64,000 nucleotides of DNA from the NCBI GenBank assembly GCA_032718475.1, contig JAUCBJ010005882.1, positions 1 to 64,000 on the forward strand. Reading direction: 5' to 3'. Origin of the DNA: Nemertoderma westbladi (lineage: Eukaryota > Xenacoelomorpha > Nemertodermatida > Nemertodermatidae). Shown piece after piece: positions 1-8,956 of this stretch. The translations under genes were made by a program, and so were the position numbers. Positions within the stretch are counted from its first letter, which is position 1. Every line of letters begins with the position of its first letter. The notes beneath the pieces were generated by a model. That model saw only the letters and a list, made by a program, of their open reading frames with translations. It was not told the DNA's origin and did not search any database.

Positions 1-1040
1 ATAAGTGCGGCTTCGTATTCTGCGAGTTTAGCAATATCCGCGTTCTTTTTGTGGATGAGAATTGCTTGGGCCTCGGCGTGTTGTTTACGCATTTCCGCTT
101 CCCATTTACGTTGTTCGATCTCTCGTTCGGCCTCTCGTCCGCGTTGTTCGGCCTCCTGTTTACGTTGTTCGACCTGCCGTTCGTCCTCTAGCCTACGTTG
201 TTCGGCCTCCTGTTTACGTTGTTCGACCTGCCGTTCGTCCTCTAGTCTACGTTGTTCGGCCTGCCGTTCGGCCTCTCGTCTATGTTGTTCGGCCTCCTGT
301 TTACGTTGTTCGGCCTGCCGTTCGGCCTCTCGTCTATGTTGTTCGGCCTCCTGTTCGCGTTGTTCGGCCTGCCGTTCGGCCGCTTGTTCGGCCTCTCGCT
401 TTTGTGTTTCGGCGGCTAATACATCTTGCTCGGCTTGCAGTTGAATATACTCATCTTCCATCCGAGCTTTGAGGGCTAATGCCTTCCGTTCTCTCAGTTG
501 GTCTCGGAGTGGCGGCGCCCCTTGAGAACTGCGCGCTGAGCCGGATATCTCGCTCCTAGCGCTGGAGTGCTGATTTCTGGTGGACCCCATTCTCTTGTGA
601 TGTACTCCTGTCCTGATGCTGGAGGATCGTACTGATTCCGCGTCTGTTCTTTCAGCCCTCTTGTAATACTGTTCCTCATAGCCTCTCACCAGGCTGAGGG
701 TCCTCCGGTGTTGTTTGCGGAACCCATCTAGATGTACAACGTGTTCTTCCAGCTTGGGGTAGTTTTCCTGATCGGTGGGAGGAACGAGCTCTTGGTACGC
801 CTGTATCATTCTTTCGTACCGCTGTAGGATATTTCGGATACTTTGAAGCTGAGTTTGTACCTCATTGAGGGGGGTTTTGACTCCCTTGAGTTGTTTCTCC
901 ATCCGTTGATACGCTCGGGTTACTCCGCCTTTAAGAGCCCCTAACCGACGGGTCATGTTCTTGACGTTTGGGACCTCGTCGGCTTCCGAGTCTGTGTGGT
1001 GATCCATCTCGTCGGTATCGGATATGTTATTTGTGGTCAT
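1..1040 (-). CDS. BEL/Pao-like retrotransposon gag(-pol) N-terminus, cut by window edge
   Basis: An open frame of 346 codons runs from the ATG at 1040 off the left edge without a stop. The first 30 or so residues are acidic. A helical segment follows (about residues 28-110, with VTRAYQRMEKQL and NILQRYERMIQAYQEL), of the kind found at the start of BEL/Pao polyproteins, where it precedes a Ser/Arg-rich hinge. From about residue 185 the protein is an almost pure E/R/Q coiled coil built from near-identical 10-14 residue blocks (for example RQAEQRKQEAEQ). Encoding capsid-like assembly functions is an inference from family layout; protease, RT and integrase would lie beyond position 1. Plus-strand ORFs here are antisense shadows. 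It could instead be a host coiled-coil gene, but the small overlapping ORF and LTR-like repeats upstream favour a retroelement. Confidence 0.62.
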   Translation of the reverse strand, partial: MTTNNISDTDEMDHHTDSEADEVPNVKNMTRRLGALKGGVTRAYQRMEKQLKGVKTPLNEVQTQLQSIRNILQRYERMIQAYQELVPPTDQENYPKLEEHVVHLDGFRKQHRRTLSLVRGYEEQYYKRAERTDAESVRSSSIRTGVHHKRMGSTRNQHSSARSEISGSARSSQGAPPLRDQLRERKALALKARMEDEYIQLQAEQDVLAAETQKREAEQAAERQAEQREQEAEQHRREAERQAEQRKQEAEQHRREAERQAEQRRLEDERQVEQRKQEAEQRRLEDERQVEQRKQEAEQRGREAEREIEQRKWEAEMRKQHAEAQAILIHKKNADIAKLAEYEAAL

Positions 1041-1228
1041 TGTAACGCCTCGTCGATGGCGAGATACGCGATGTCGTAAAACAGTTCCTCGTAGGTATTG
1101 TACTCAGCTTGGACCACCCGAACAGTAATCCTGAATCGTCCAACGTTCGTTCCTTGTACCTCAACTTCGACGTGCCAGATTCCTGGCTCAACTTGAATTA
1201 TATCAATGGGTGTGATCGATACTTCCAT
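1037..1228 (-). CDS. Small 63-residue ORF overlapping the gag start
   Basis: This short ORF ends in an ATGA overlap: its TGA stop shares bases with the ATG of the gag-like frame. The product has alternating hydrophobic and polar residues (IIQVEPGIWHVEVEVQG) suggesting beta strands, then an acidic tail. I do not recognise the family. It sits where an LTR element has its leader, so it may be a real first cistron feeding gag by termination-reinitiation, or an untranslated upstream ORF. Only its plausible composition and the exact overlap support it. Confidence 0.4.
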   Translation of the reverse strand: MEVSITPIDIIQVEPGIWHVEVEVQGTNVGRFRITVRVVQAEYNTYEELFYDIAYLAIDEALQ

Positions 1229-1433
1229 TCCCTGTTAACAACTCTCCCGAATTGTGATCTGCCGACTACGAGTTGGTTAGATCGAGTTTGCTGATTAATT
1301 AAACCACGACTTTGTCTCAACTCAAATACCAGAGTTTCCTCGTAGTGGGTGCTGGCAAGCACGTAGAGAGTTTTTGAAGAGTATTGAAGGATTCTCAACT
1401 TCCACCAGTTGAAGTTGACCGCGATAATTATTC

Positions 1434-1460
1434 TTAATTTTGACACCCTGTCAAAATTAA
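1434..1460. repeat. Perfect 12-bp hairpin in the retroelement leader
   Basis: TTAATTTTGACA and its exact complement TGTCAAAATTAA are separated by CCC. The word ATTATTCTTAATTTTG occurs once just before and again just after the hairpin, so it lies in a short duplicated block upstream of the small ORF. A packaging, dimerisation or LTR-edge role is only a possibility. Confidence 0.7.
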
Positions 1461-1629
1461 CCACGTGAATTATTCTTAATTTTGTTGCCGTTATTCCTAC
1501 ACCAGGGGGAAAAACGCCGATGCTGGAGACGTGACTTAACAGACCACCGAGCCCCGGCCAGTCACCGGATATTGATTGTGGGGAGGGAATATTTCTAAGA
1601 TGCAAGTTTGCGGTTGAGAAAAGCTGCAT

Positions 1630-2860
1630 TAGTTGGATATACTCTTTAATGTAACTTCCTATAGTTGAAACCTGTTCAACATCATTGAAACCTGATTAAG
1701 AATAATTTTGGGCTTCCCCAAATCAATATACACCAAATATTCACAATAAGTATACACGATAATATAAATCCCTACGGTATATTATTTAATAACCCACTGT
1801 TCGCTCAGAATTTTAGCCTACCTAATGTACCCCAGATTTTCCCTCAGTCCCAGTCTTAGTGCCGTAGTGTCGGTGTCGGTCGACCCTGTCGCGTGTCCGT
1901 TCCACCCCTCACGAACCCCGAAGGGAACGATCATCGAGAACCAGCACGGCTTGGCTAAGGGTCGGTCCAGTCGGTAGACTCTGTCGCGTATCCGTACCAC
2001 CCCTCTCGAACCCCGAAGGGTTCGGTCATCGAGAACCAGTACGGCTTGGCTAGGAGTCTGTCGTGTCGGTGGACCCATTCGCGTGTCCGTTCCACCCCTC
2101 ACGAACCCCGAAGGGTTCGATCATCGAGAACCAGAACGGCTTGGCTAGTGGTCCGTCAGTTCATCACAGAAACCCAACCACCTAGGCTTTCCGAGTCCGT
2201 TTCAGGCTCGTAGTCGCTTCGGCAGCCGAGAAACTGCTCCGAACAGTCGGTAGGCCAGTAGAGTCTAGTCGAGTCTAGTCCTTTGTCTTTCGACCCCATC
2301 GCGTGTCCGTTCCACCCCTCACGAACCCCGAAGGGAACGATCATCGAGAACCAGAACGGCTTGGCTAAGGGGTCTGTCGTCGGTTCCCGTCGCAAATCAC
2401 AGTCAAGCAGTCAGCGTTCCGAGTCCTTTTCAGGCTCGTAGTAGCTGCAGTTGACCCGAGACCGCTAAGGGCAGTCCTTGTCAAACCAGTCCTGTGGCCA
2501 GCCCTTTCGCATGTCCGTCCCACCCCTCACGAACCCCGAAGGGATGGGTCATCGAGAACCAGTACGGCTTAGGTCAGGGGGCAGTCTTAAGTTGGCCACC
2601 TGTTCGCGTGTCCGCTCCACCCCTCACGAACCCCGGGGTTCGATCATCGAGAACCAGAACGGCTTGGCTACTAAGGGGCCGTCGGTGCCCGTCGCAAATC
2701 CCTGACACAAGCAGTCAGCGTTCCGAGTCCTTTTCAGGCTCGTAGTAGCTGCCGTTGGCCAGGGACCGCTAAGGGCAGTCCTTGTCCTTTAGGCCTGGCG
2801 CATTACCAAATCCACCCCTACAGGCAGCAGGAAGTTGGCCAGGGCCTAATAGTACTCAGG
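1630..2860 (-). mobile_element. Putative 5' LTR / leader of the BEL/Pao-like element
   Basis: The stretch upstream of the small ORF has no coding potential and is structured like an LTR on the minus strand: a GC-rich block of tandem repeats (the U3 position), then an AT-rich stretch with TATA-like TTTATATTA near 1765, then a leader. I could not find the LTR ends, a primer-binding site or a second copy, because the other LTR would be outside the window. The call rests on position relative to the gag-like frame. Confidence 0.35.
1889..2680. repeat. Six copies of a ~75-bp GC-rich repeat
   Basis: Six copies start near 1890, 1986, 2080, 2301, 2508 and 2604. Each contains CCACCCCTCACGAACCCC, then GATCATCGAGAACCAG, then ACGGCTTGGCTA. 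Spacing is about 95 bp within groups and about 210-220 bp between groups, so a higher-order unit was duplicated as well; a second shared block (GTTCCGAGTCCTTTTCAGGC) recurs at 2417 and 2720. Two copies contain CGAACCCCGAAGGGTTCG, a 7-bp stem with a CGAA loop. Confidence 0.85.
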
Positions 2861-3197
2861 CTAACCTGAATACTGCTTGCATTTTCCATCCCCCCTGGCC
2901 CTTATAACTATGAAATTATTCCCGTACCCTGTAAGTTGCCCCAAAGTTCGCCCATAAATCGCCCCCAGTTTATTGAATGTGCCCAAAACCCGTGGTCCCG
3001 CACCCAGTAGTAATATCGGAATAATCGATTTTAATAAAATACAAAAAATATTCAACTCGCGTTATGGAAAGTTGAAATACCGCGAACATTTATTAATTAA
3101 AATTAATAAAATTAATTAAAATTTTCAATAATATTAAAAAAAAAAATTTTTTTTCAAAAAAGTGCTGGATAATTTTTCAAGATGTTCAAAAAACCTT
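2861..3197. other. AT-rich stretch without a recognisable gene
   Basis: I see nothing coding here. Around 3090-3180 there is a run of short A/T tracts (AATTAATAAAATTAATTAAA). It joins the putative LTR to the dispersed repeat that follows. Confidence 0.5.
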
Positions 3198-3515
3198 TCA
3201 AACGAGCCATAAATGTAAATGATCGAATTTGGGTGAAAAACGGCGGAGTAGTATTTTGAAAAATGGAAATATCGTGAAATGTAATTCCGAGATAATTTGC
3301 TTTAAAATTTGAACCTTCCCGCTCAAACCTGATTGTCTGTAGTCTGTTAATCGGTCAGTAATGTTTGACACTATGGCTTCATACCAACTCACTAAAATTA
3401 TCAATATGGGGGTTTTCGAGGTCGGTGATTTCATTTCTGATGTCACTTTTAATGTTTGGTGGCATCTAATATGTCTGTCTGACAGCATGTCTGTCTGTCT
3501 GTCTTCTAAATTTTG
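3198..3515. repeat. Single copy of the repeat arrayed at 51.1-52.1 kb
   Basis: The words ATATGGGGGTTTTCGAGGTC, GGTGATTTCATTTCTGATGT and the following GTCTGTCTGTCT match the ~150-bp units in the TTAA-flanked element at 51-52.3 kb. Here there is one diverged unit ending in a (GTCT)n microsatellite. The open frame on the minus strand is incidental. Confidence 0.65.
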
Positions 3516-3544
3516 ACGGACAAAGGTACTTCAGCAAGGACAGA

Positions 3545-3950
3545 AGGAACTTCCTGCCAAAAAGGGGCTGTCCTAACAGCCAATACCAGGCAGCCAGGCT
3601 GGATTTACCACAGGCTGACAGGAAAAGTGTCTAGACATATTTTTTGTTGACGATTACACCCCATAGAGATCATAGTTAAAACCCAGACAGGACTGCAGGA
3701 CAGCCAAAATGGGGCAGGAATATGATTAATTTTTAATTAAAACAAAAGCATGCATAATAATTAATTTTTTTTTCATACATATATAAAGTTAGAAATCATC
3801 TATATGCTGGTATAACTTTCTATATAACGCTGTTATAACAGCAGAGGCGCCGCCAAAATATTTATTTTCCCATGATATTCAATGTGGAATTCATGAATTG
3901 GCCCAGGGCGATTTTGGCTGTCTGGACAGCCCCTTTTGGCAGGAATTTCC
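3545..3950. mobile_element. Short inverted-repeat element (MITE-like)
   Basis: The left end, TTCCTGCCAAAAAGGGGCTG, is mirrored at the right end (the complement of CAGCCCCTTTTGGCAGGAA), giving inverted repeats of about 30 bp with few differences. A related internal copy lies near 3695-3725. There is no coding capacity. I could not define a target-site duplication, so the superfamily is unknown. Confidence 0.6.
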
Positions 3951-5340
3951 TAGTTGCTAATATAACAAATTTTTTCTGATCTATTTCTGTATTTGGTGGA
4001 TGGAAAGTCTGACACTGACAGCAGCACAACAGGCAGACAGGTCTCCTGGTCGCAGGTCTCCACCTCTGAGCCTCTACCGGTACAGTCAGAATGACAGCAG
4101 GCCAGTTTGAAGTGAAGTGAACTTTAAAATGTTTCGGTTTAGCATGTAGGCCTAATATGGTAGCCTTCTGGTCTTACTGCTTACCTACTGCCTTAAGCTT
4201 AAACACAATCATGTCAATTGTCAAGGTCAACTACTGCCAGATAAAAATATTCAAAGCTAACTGGCTAAAGCTCCTGACAGCCTGCTGAGCTCATCTGCTC
4301 ATCAGTATCTGCTAGAGTGCTAGTCTGCCTACGCCTGTCAGCCTGTAGGCTAGGTCAATAATTGGCAATTGGTAATACTGTAATAGGTCAGTACTACTAT
4401 GGTATCGTAGGTAACAGGTAAAAATATGTAGGCCTAGGGTAAGCGGATTGTGAGCTTCAATGCATGGTCAGTTATAGGTACTGTAGACCCTTTCTGCCTT
4501 TGACTGATAGAGTAGCTCTAGCAGGATAGTCCTATTGTTTTTAAATAAGACTACGTCTGCTGGTCTGGTTGTCACTGCTGCACTGTCCGTACTCACTGAC
4601 ATTGCCATGCTGTATGTATAGGCCTAATAACTGAATAAGCAAGTTGACTACTGTATGTATCAATCAGTAACATTTAGAACAATCAGACAATGTGTAACAT
4701 TTAGAAAGTAACATTAAAAAATTATTTGTAATCTTTTGCAAACGAATGATGTTAATTGTTTTTATATTCCCAAGGTTTTGAACCGACTGACAACTACTGT
4801 ACTGTAACAAATCGAGGTTGTTTAATGTTTACACATTTCACCCGCTAGCTGTGGTCAAAATCCCATATTTTTATCGTATTTAATGTCGAAATATTACAAA
4901 ACTTTAAGATTTAAATCAATCTCAGTAGTTATTAAGTTAACCCATTACATTAAAAGTCCTAAGATCTACATTTGTAGACCCATGCAATATGGTACACGCA
5001 ATTAAAAACCGTATCAATTTATTTAGTATTTGCAATATAAATCAGACTTAGAGGCATGGGAGTACTATTTAATGTAAATTTTAGCCCTCATGTTCGCAAT
5101 ACGAACACCAGACAAAAGCTCAATGTTATACGTTATACATTATATTATAAGATCATTTTCGTTCTAAATAGGCAAAAAGTTGGCGAAATATGATTACTGT
5201 AGGCCCTACCTATATTATATATTATTATGTATTTATTATGTTATTTATTATGTATGTATTATTATATTATATGTAGAATATCTCCCTATTTAAGAATATT
5301 TGTATTTTCGCTTTACAATAATTATTGTTTGAAAAGAATT
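3951..5340. other. Intergenic DNA, no gene seen
   Basis: About 1.4 kb with no credible coding region. It is rich in TAGGCCTA-type words and simple AT repeats (TATTATGTATTATTATATTA near 5220-5275). It lies downstream of the last recognised CWC22 exon, so it may be intron. Confidence 0.5.
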
Positions 5341-5344
5341 TAAA

Positions 5345-5668
5345 AACGTCTCCATCCAATCTAATCTGGCCACGGCCATTTATGACTTTATGATCCTGTA
5401 AATTTTATATTCGATGGGTTTAGTTTCAGAAGTGCAAATGGACTTAGCAGAATTCATACTCCACCATTGGAAAACCGAATTGCTTTCTGCTGAACTTGCA
5501 GACTGGAAGTGGATGGACGTTACAAACTCAAATGTCATTCATTATACTTGATGGCAATGTCTCATGACAAATCTGATATTCTTGAATACAAATGATGTCG
5601 ATATTATATTCCATTGACAGAGCTATAATAATGTTTGCTAAGCAGTTTCAGAGTGCGTGCGTTCATTG
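5345..5668 (-). pseudogene. Degenerate LINE endonuclease-domain fragment
   Basis: Read on the minus strand, successive frames give pieces typical of the apurinic-endonuclease domain of CR1/L2/RTE-like LINEs: IATMNARTLK, then NIDIICIQEY (the conserved Q-E catalytic region), then ETLPSS, and in another frame GGV with a stop followed by ILLSPFALLKLNP. At least two frameshifts and two stops interrupt it. It could be the 5' part of the LINE family whose 3' ends recur at 26.5, 33.2, 48-50.9 and 53.3 kb, but there is no overlap to prove that. Confidence 0.6.
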
Positions 5669-5699
5669 TAGCAATCTTTAGTGTCTTTCTAAGTTTCAA

Positions 5700-5870
5700 C
5701 AGGTTGGTTCTCAGCTTGCTCTACGTTCTTTCATCCACTGGGGTCGATAAAATGAGTACCTGTTGAATTACTGGAAGCAAACCTTGGGATAGGAGTAGCA
5801 CCAGTCCTACCGTCGGGTAGTAGCTATTGACGAGGGAGACAGGAGAGGGGGAAACTTGATACAAATCCCA
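5700..5870 (+). mobile_element. SINE-like fragment
   Basis: The core GGGGTCGATAAAATGAGTAC resembles the body of many invertebrate tRNA-derived SINEs and recalls the GGTCGATAAATGGGAACC core of the better SINE at 13.2 kb. Boxes A and B are not evident, so this is a 5'-truncated or diverged copy at best. Confidence 0.35.
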
Positions 5871-5944
5871 TGTCAGCGAATTAATATTTTGTATCAATGT
5901 TAAATTACCAATTTATTGAAAGAAGCATGTTACTGTGGCACGTT

Positions 5945-6070
5945 ATTCTAACCAAAACTATAAACTAAAGTCAATAGAACAGGTTACAGTTTTATTTTTG
6001 AGAATAATCAGCTGTTATTTGCGTCGATTTTCCCTGGAGAGGGATGAATTTTGATTGCGACTAAAGTCCC
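5945..6070 (-). repeat. Dispersed repeat sharing the TTTATTGTTTTGGTTAGAA end
   Basis: On the minus strand this matches the sequence at 32200-32350: GAGAGGGATG-type core, a TTTTCCCTGGAG-like block, a poly-T-rich segment, and the end motif GTTTATAGTTTTGGTTAGAA. The two copies show that the motif is the end of a repeat at least 120 bp long. Confidence 0.6.
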
Positions 6071-6844
6071 TCCATATTTTCGAAGTGATGCCTTCGGTTC
6101 GTCTTCGACCGACTGGATATTCATATATATTATTCTAATTCCTATAACTTTTAATTCGAACTTTTAATTTCTGCAAAGCTAACCTAGCATTGCGAATTAT
6201 CTTGCACAATATATAATGAAAGTTTTATTTATTTCAGATATGAATTTTAGAATTAAAGGAAACTGCAGTAGTCCAGAATATAAGAAGGGCGGGCTCGCAA
6301 GTATTATTCTGGAGAGCGGCTGTAGATAATATGGAGCCGGCAGCCGCCACTATAGCCTACAAACTTTGGTTGGATGTGGCAGCAATTTATAAATTGGACT
6401 TTCAATTTTTATTGCAAGTGTGCGAACAAGGACTGTGATAACGTGTTAATAAATATATTATCAAACATTCAACTAAAAGTAATTACTGCAAATGCAGAAG
6501 TTGTTTCATCGACATTCCTTCACCTTTCATTTCACGATCCACTGGTAATACCGAACATCACCTTACAGAAACAACATCTCAGTTTGGGTAACCACTGCTA
6601 CTTCGTTAAGGATAAACCTGCGCCATTCTGTCCATAAATGTGTCGGCCACAAAGTCAGAAACCGATTAATTGGTTAATAACATTTGTTATTATGTGGGAC
6701 GAGCCACAAAGTCAGCTAGCCTCACGTCTTACAGTTTAGACAATAATTGTTTAGTTTACTTACTGCTGCTGACTGACAAGGTTCATTTGTAATAGTCTTA
6801 GCTAGGATTCTTCCCCCGGGCTCCTTCCAGCCAGCTTGCTGGCT
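6071..6844. other. Intergenic or intronic DNA, no gene seen
   Basis: An 87-codon plus-strand ORF at 6374-6637 has no recognisable motif and no splice context. Nothing else stands out up to the foldback element. Confidence 0.4.
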
Positions 6845-7474
6845 TTCTAGTTTTTGCTTTCATTCTTTAGCTACAAGCGTTTAAAAAAAAGTGTCTCCGT
6901 CGATATTGCACCAGTTACGCACCGCAGTTATTCTTCAAACATTTAGTGATTTGTTGGTACTAGTAGAAAGCTCACCGTGCAAAGATTCCAAATATGTAAA
7001 AATATTTGAATTTGGTTGGGAAATAGCTGAGTTATGGGCATTCGAATTTTGCATATATTTGCTTCCACTGCAGCTGCCATTTATTCTATTAAATAAATAC
7101 ACAATGTTCTAGAACATTTTGTTTATCTCATAAGTGGCTTGGCAACAATGCAATGCCTACATGATAATACTAGTATAAGGATATTCATACATAAACAAAA
7201 TGTTCTAGAACATTGTGTATTTATTTAATAGAATAAATGGCCTGCAGTGGAAGCAAATATATGCAAATTTCGAATGCCCATATCTCAGCTTTCCCAACCA
7301 AATTCAAATGTTTTTACATATTTGGAATCCTTCCTTGCACGGTCAGCTTTCCACTAGTACCAACAAATCACTAAATATTTGAAGAATAACTGCGGTGTAA
7401 CTGGTGCAATATCGACGGAGACACGCTTGTAGCTTTAAACGCTTGTAGCTAAAGAATGAAAGCAAAAACTAAAG
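6845..7474. mobile_element. Foldback element with ~280-bp arms
   Basis: Positions 6845-7126 and 7191-7474 are inverted copies differing by scattered substitutions and small indels, around a 64-bp spacer. Each arm ends on the inner side with AATGTTCTAGAACATT, itself a palindrome. Transcribed RNA would form a long hairpin. There is no transposase. No clear target duplication was found; the outermost 40 bp are only weakly mirrored (GCTTGCTGG / CCAGCAAGG). Confidence 0.85.
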
Positions 7475-7752
7475 ATTCTGGCTCACCCAGCAAGGAGGAG
7501 GGAGGTGAAACTATCTCTGTTTCAAATTTCATGCAATCTCATTAAGATTTGTAGAAAAATTTGGGGGGGGGGTGGCAGTTACCTGAATAGACATGGTGTA
7601 AACAGGTAGTTTGTTATCTTTAAGTTTATTCAATGTATCAGACATATTCGAGTCTCTTGAAAGTGATGACATTAGGGTGCAGAGTAGGGTTGGTGCGCAG
7701 TAGAAATTGTTGGGCTAGCAAGGGAAGAATACGGGGTAACAAGGTGCCCTGA

Positions 7753-8513
7753 ATCGAGTGGCGGGGTGTGTTAGACACACGAGGGAACGGTCGAAACGGC
7801 GGGTTTAAGTAAGCGTGGGAAGCCAATTTTGAAAATCAGCTTTGATTGGCTGCTACATATTTGACGTCATTACAAAGTGATCTGATAATTTTTTATCTTG
7901 GTTTCTATGGGGGGAGATTTTCGATCGATTCAAATACACATTAAATTTCAATCATTTCACACGTGGCTTATATAAATTGAAAACGGAGAGTCTTGCGCAT
8001 CTTTTGGCACTACAATTATTTTAATTCACGACGAGGAAGGAAGATTGTTAAATTGCTGTTCACAATTGCAAACTCGATAGATTGTCTGACGGGTTGGCAG
8101 CACTAAGCCCTATCAGCCTAATGCAGTAGTATCTTAGCAGATACGTCATTAAATAATGGTATGACATCTAGCAGCGCCCACTGAATCGTATTAAGTTGGG
8201 TTTACCGCTGACCGGTACACAGTTACATTTTATCAATGTTCCTCATCATAAATTTAATTAATTAGACGCGCAAGACACTCCGCTTTCAATTGATATAAGC
8301 CACTTGTAAAAAGATTGAGATTTAATGTTCGAATGTGGAAAATCACTATCCATAGAAACCAAGATAAAAAATTATCAGATAACTGCGTAATGACGTCAAA
8401 TCTGTAGCAGCCAATCACAGCCGATTTTCAAAATTGGCTTCCCGCGCTTACTTAAACCCGCCATTTCGACCGTTTCCACGTGTGTTTACAAAAAACACAC
8501 CCCGCCACTCGAT
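7753..8513. mobile_element. Foldback element with ~250-bp arms
   Basis: The left arm 7753-8001 starts ATCGAGTGGCGGGGTGTG, and the right arm 8265-8513 ends with its mirror image CACACCCCGCCACTCGAT. The arms share long blocks such as AAGATAAAAAATTATCAGAT and CAAAATTGGCTTCCC. The 263-bp spacer is unique. The short ORF inside is incidental. Confidence 0.85.
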
Positions 8514-8828
8514 AATTGTTTCTCGATAATTGTTGGCGATTTGAGAATAGGATGTCTCAATTACGCAGATGACCTTCAATACTTGCCACATCCCCTACAA
8601 ACCAATTATAATAATTTAAGAATACAATTTTTATAACATTTTTTTTCAATATTCTTTCAACCCTTTTATTAACCTCGCTGACACACGGTAAATAGAATGC
8701 CTCGAGAATAGTGAAAAAAAGTTCTCACATTTTTTCTCATGTATTAAAAAATTCTTACGAATTTTTTATGGAGCGTTTCAAACGAAACTGGTGCTTTAAA
8801 CATTTTTACCCCCCCCCCCAGCACTTAC

Positions 8829-8956
8829 TCGTCTGCTAGTTCTTTGTTCAGCTTTACGATTCCCATCTCTTCGGCTAGTTCTTGGAATAATATTTTAATG
8901 AAGATGCGCCCGCTGCTAGTTGTATCGTGTTCATTGAGTTGAATGCAAGCCATGCA
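8829..8956 (-). CDS. CWC22: CWC22 exon E9 (MA3 domain)
   Basis: This exon encodes 42 codons plus two bases, including [19 protein letters not shown], which is strongly conserved in CWC22. The acceptor is TTTGTTTTTAG and the donor GA|GTAAGTGC (phase 2). It follows E8 in phase 0. The next exon should encode the end of the MA3 domain, but I could not find it to the left. Confidence 0.93.

Noticed and set aside
49-472. Plus-strand Cys/Arg/Ser- and Val/Arg/Pro-rich ORFs at the left edge
   Set aside because: They are antisense to the coiled-coil gag frame, which has coherent coding character.
1480-1565. Primer-binding site for the BEL/Pao-like element (TGG words near 1500 and 1555)
   Set aside because: None follows a CA LTR end convincingly, and no tRNA match could be verified.
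6374-6637. 87-codon ORF as a gene or CWC22 exon
   Set aside because: Wrong strand for CWC22, no motif, no splice sites that fit.
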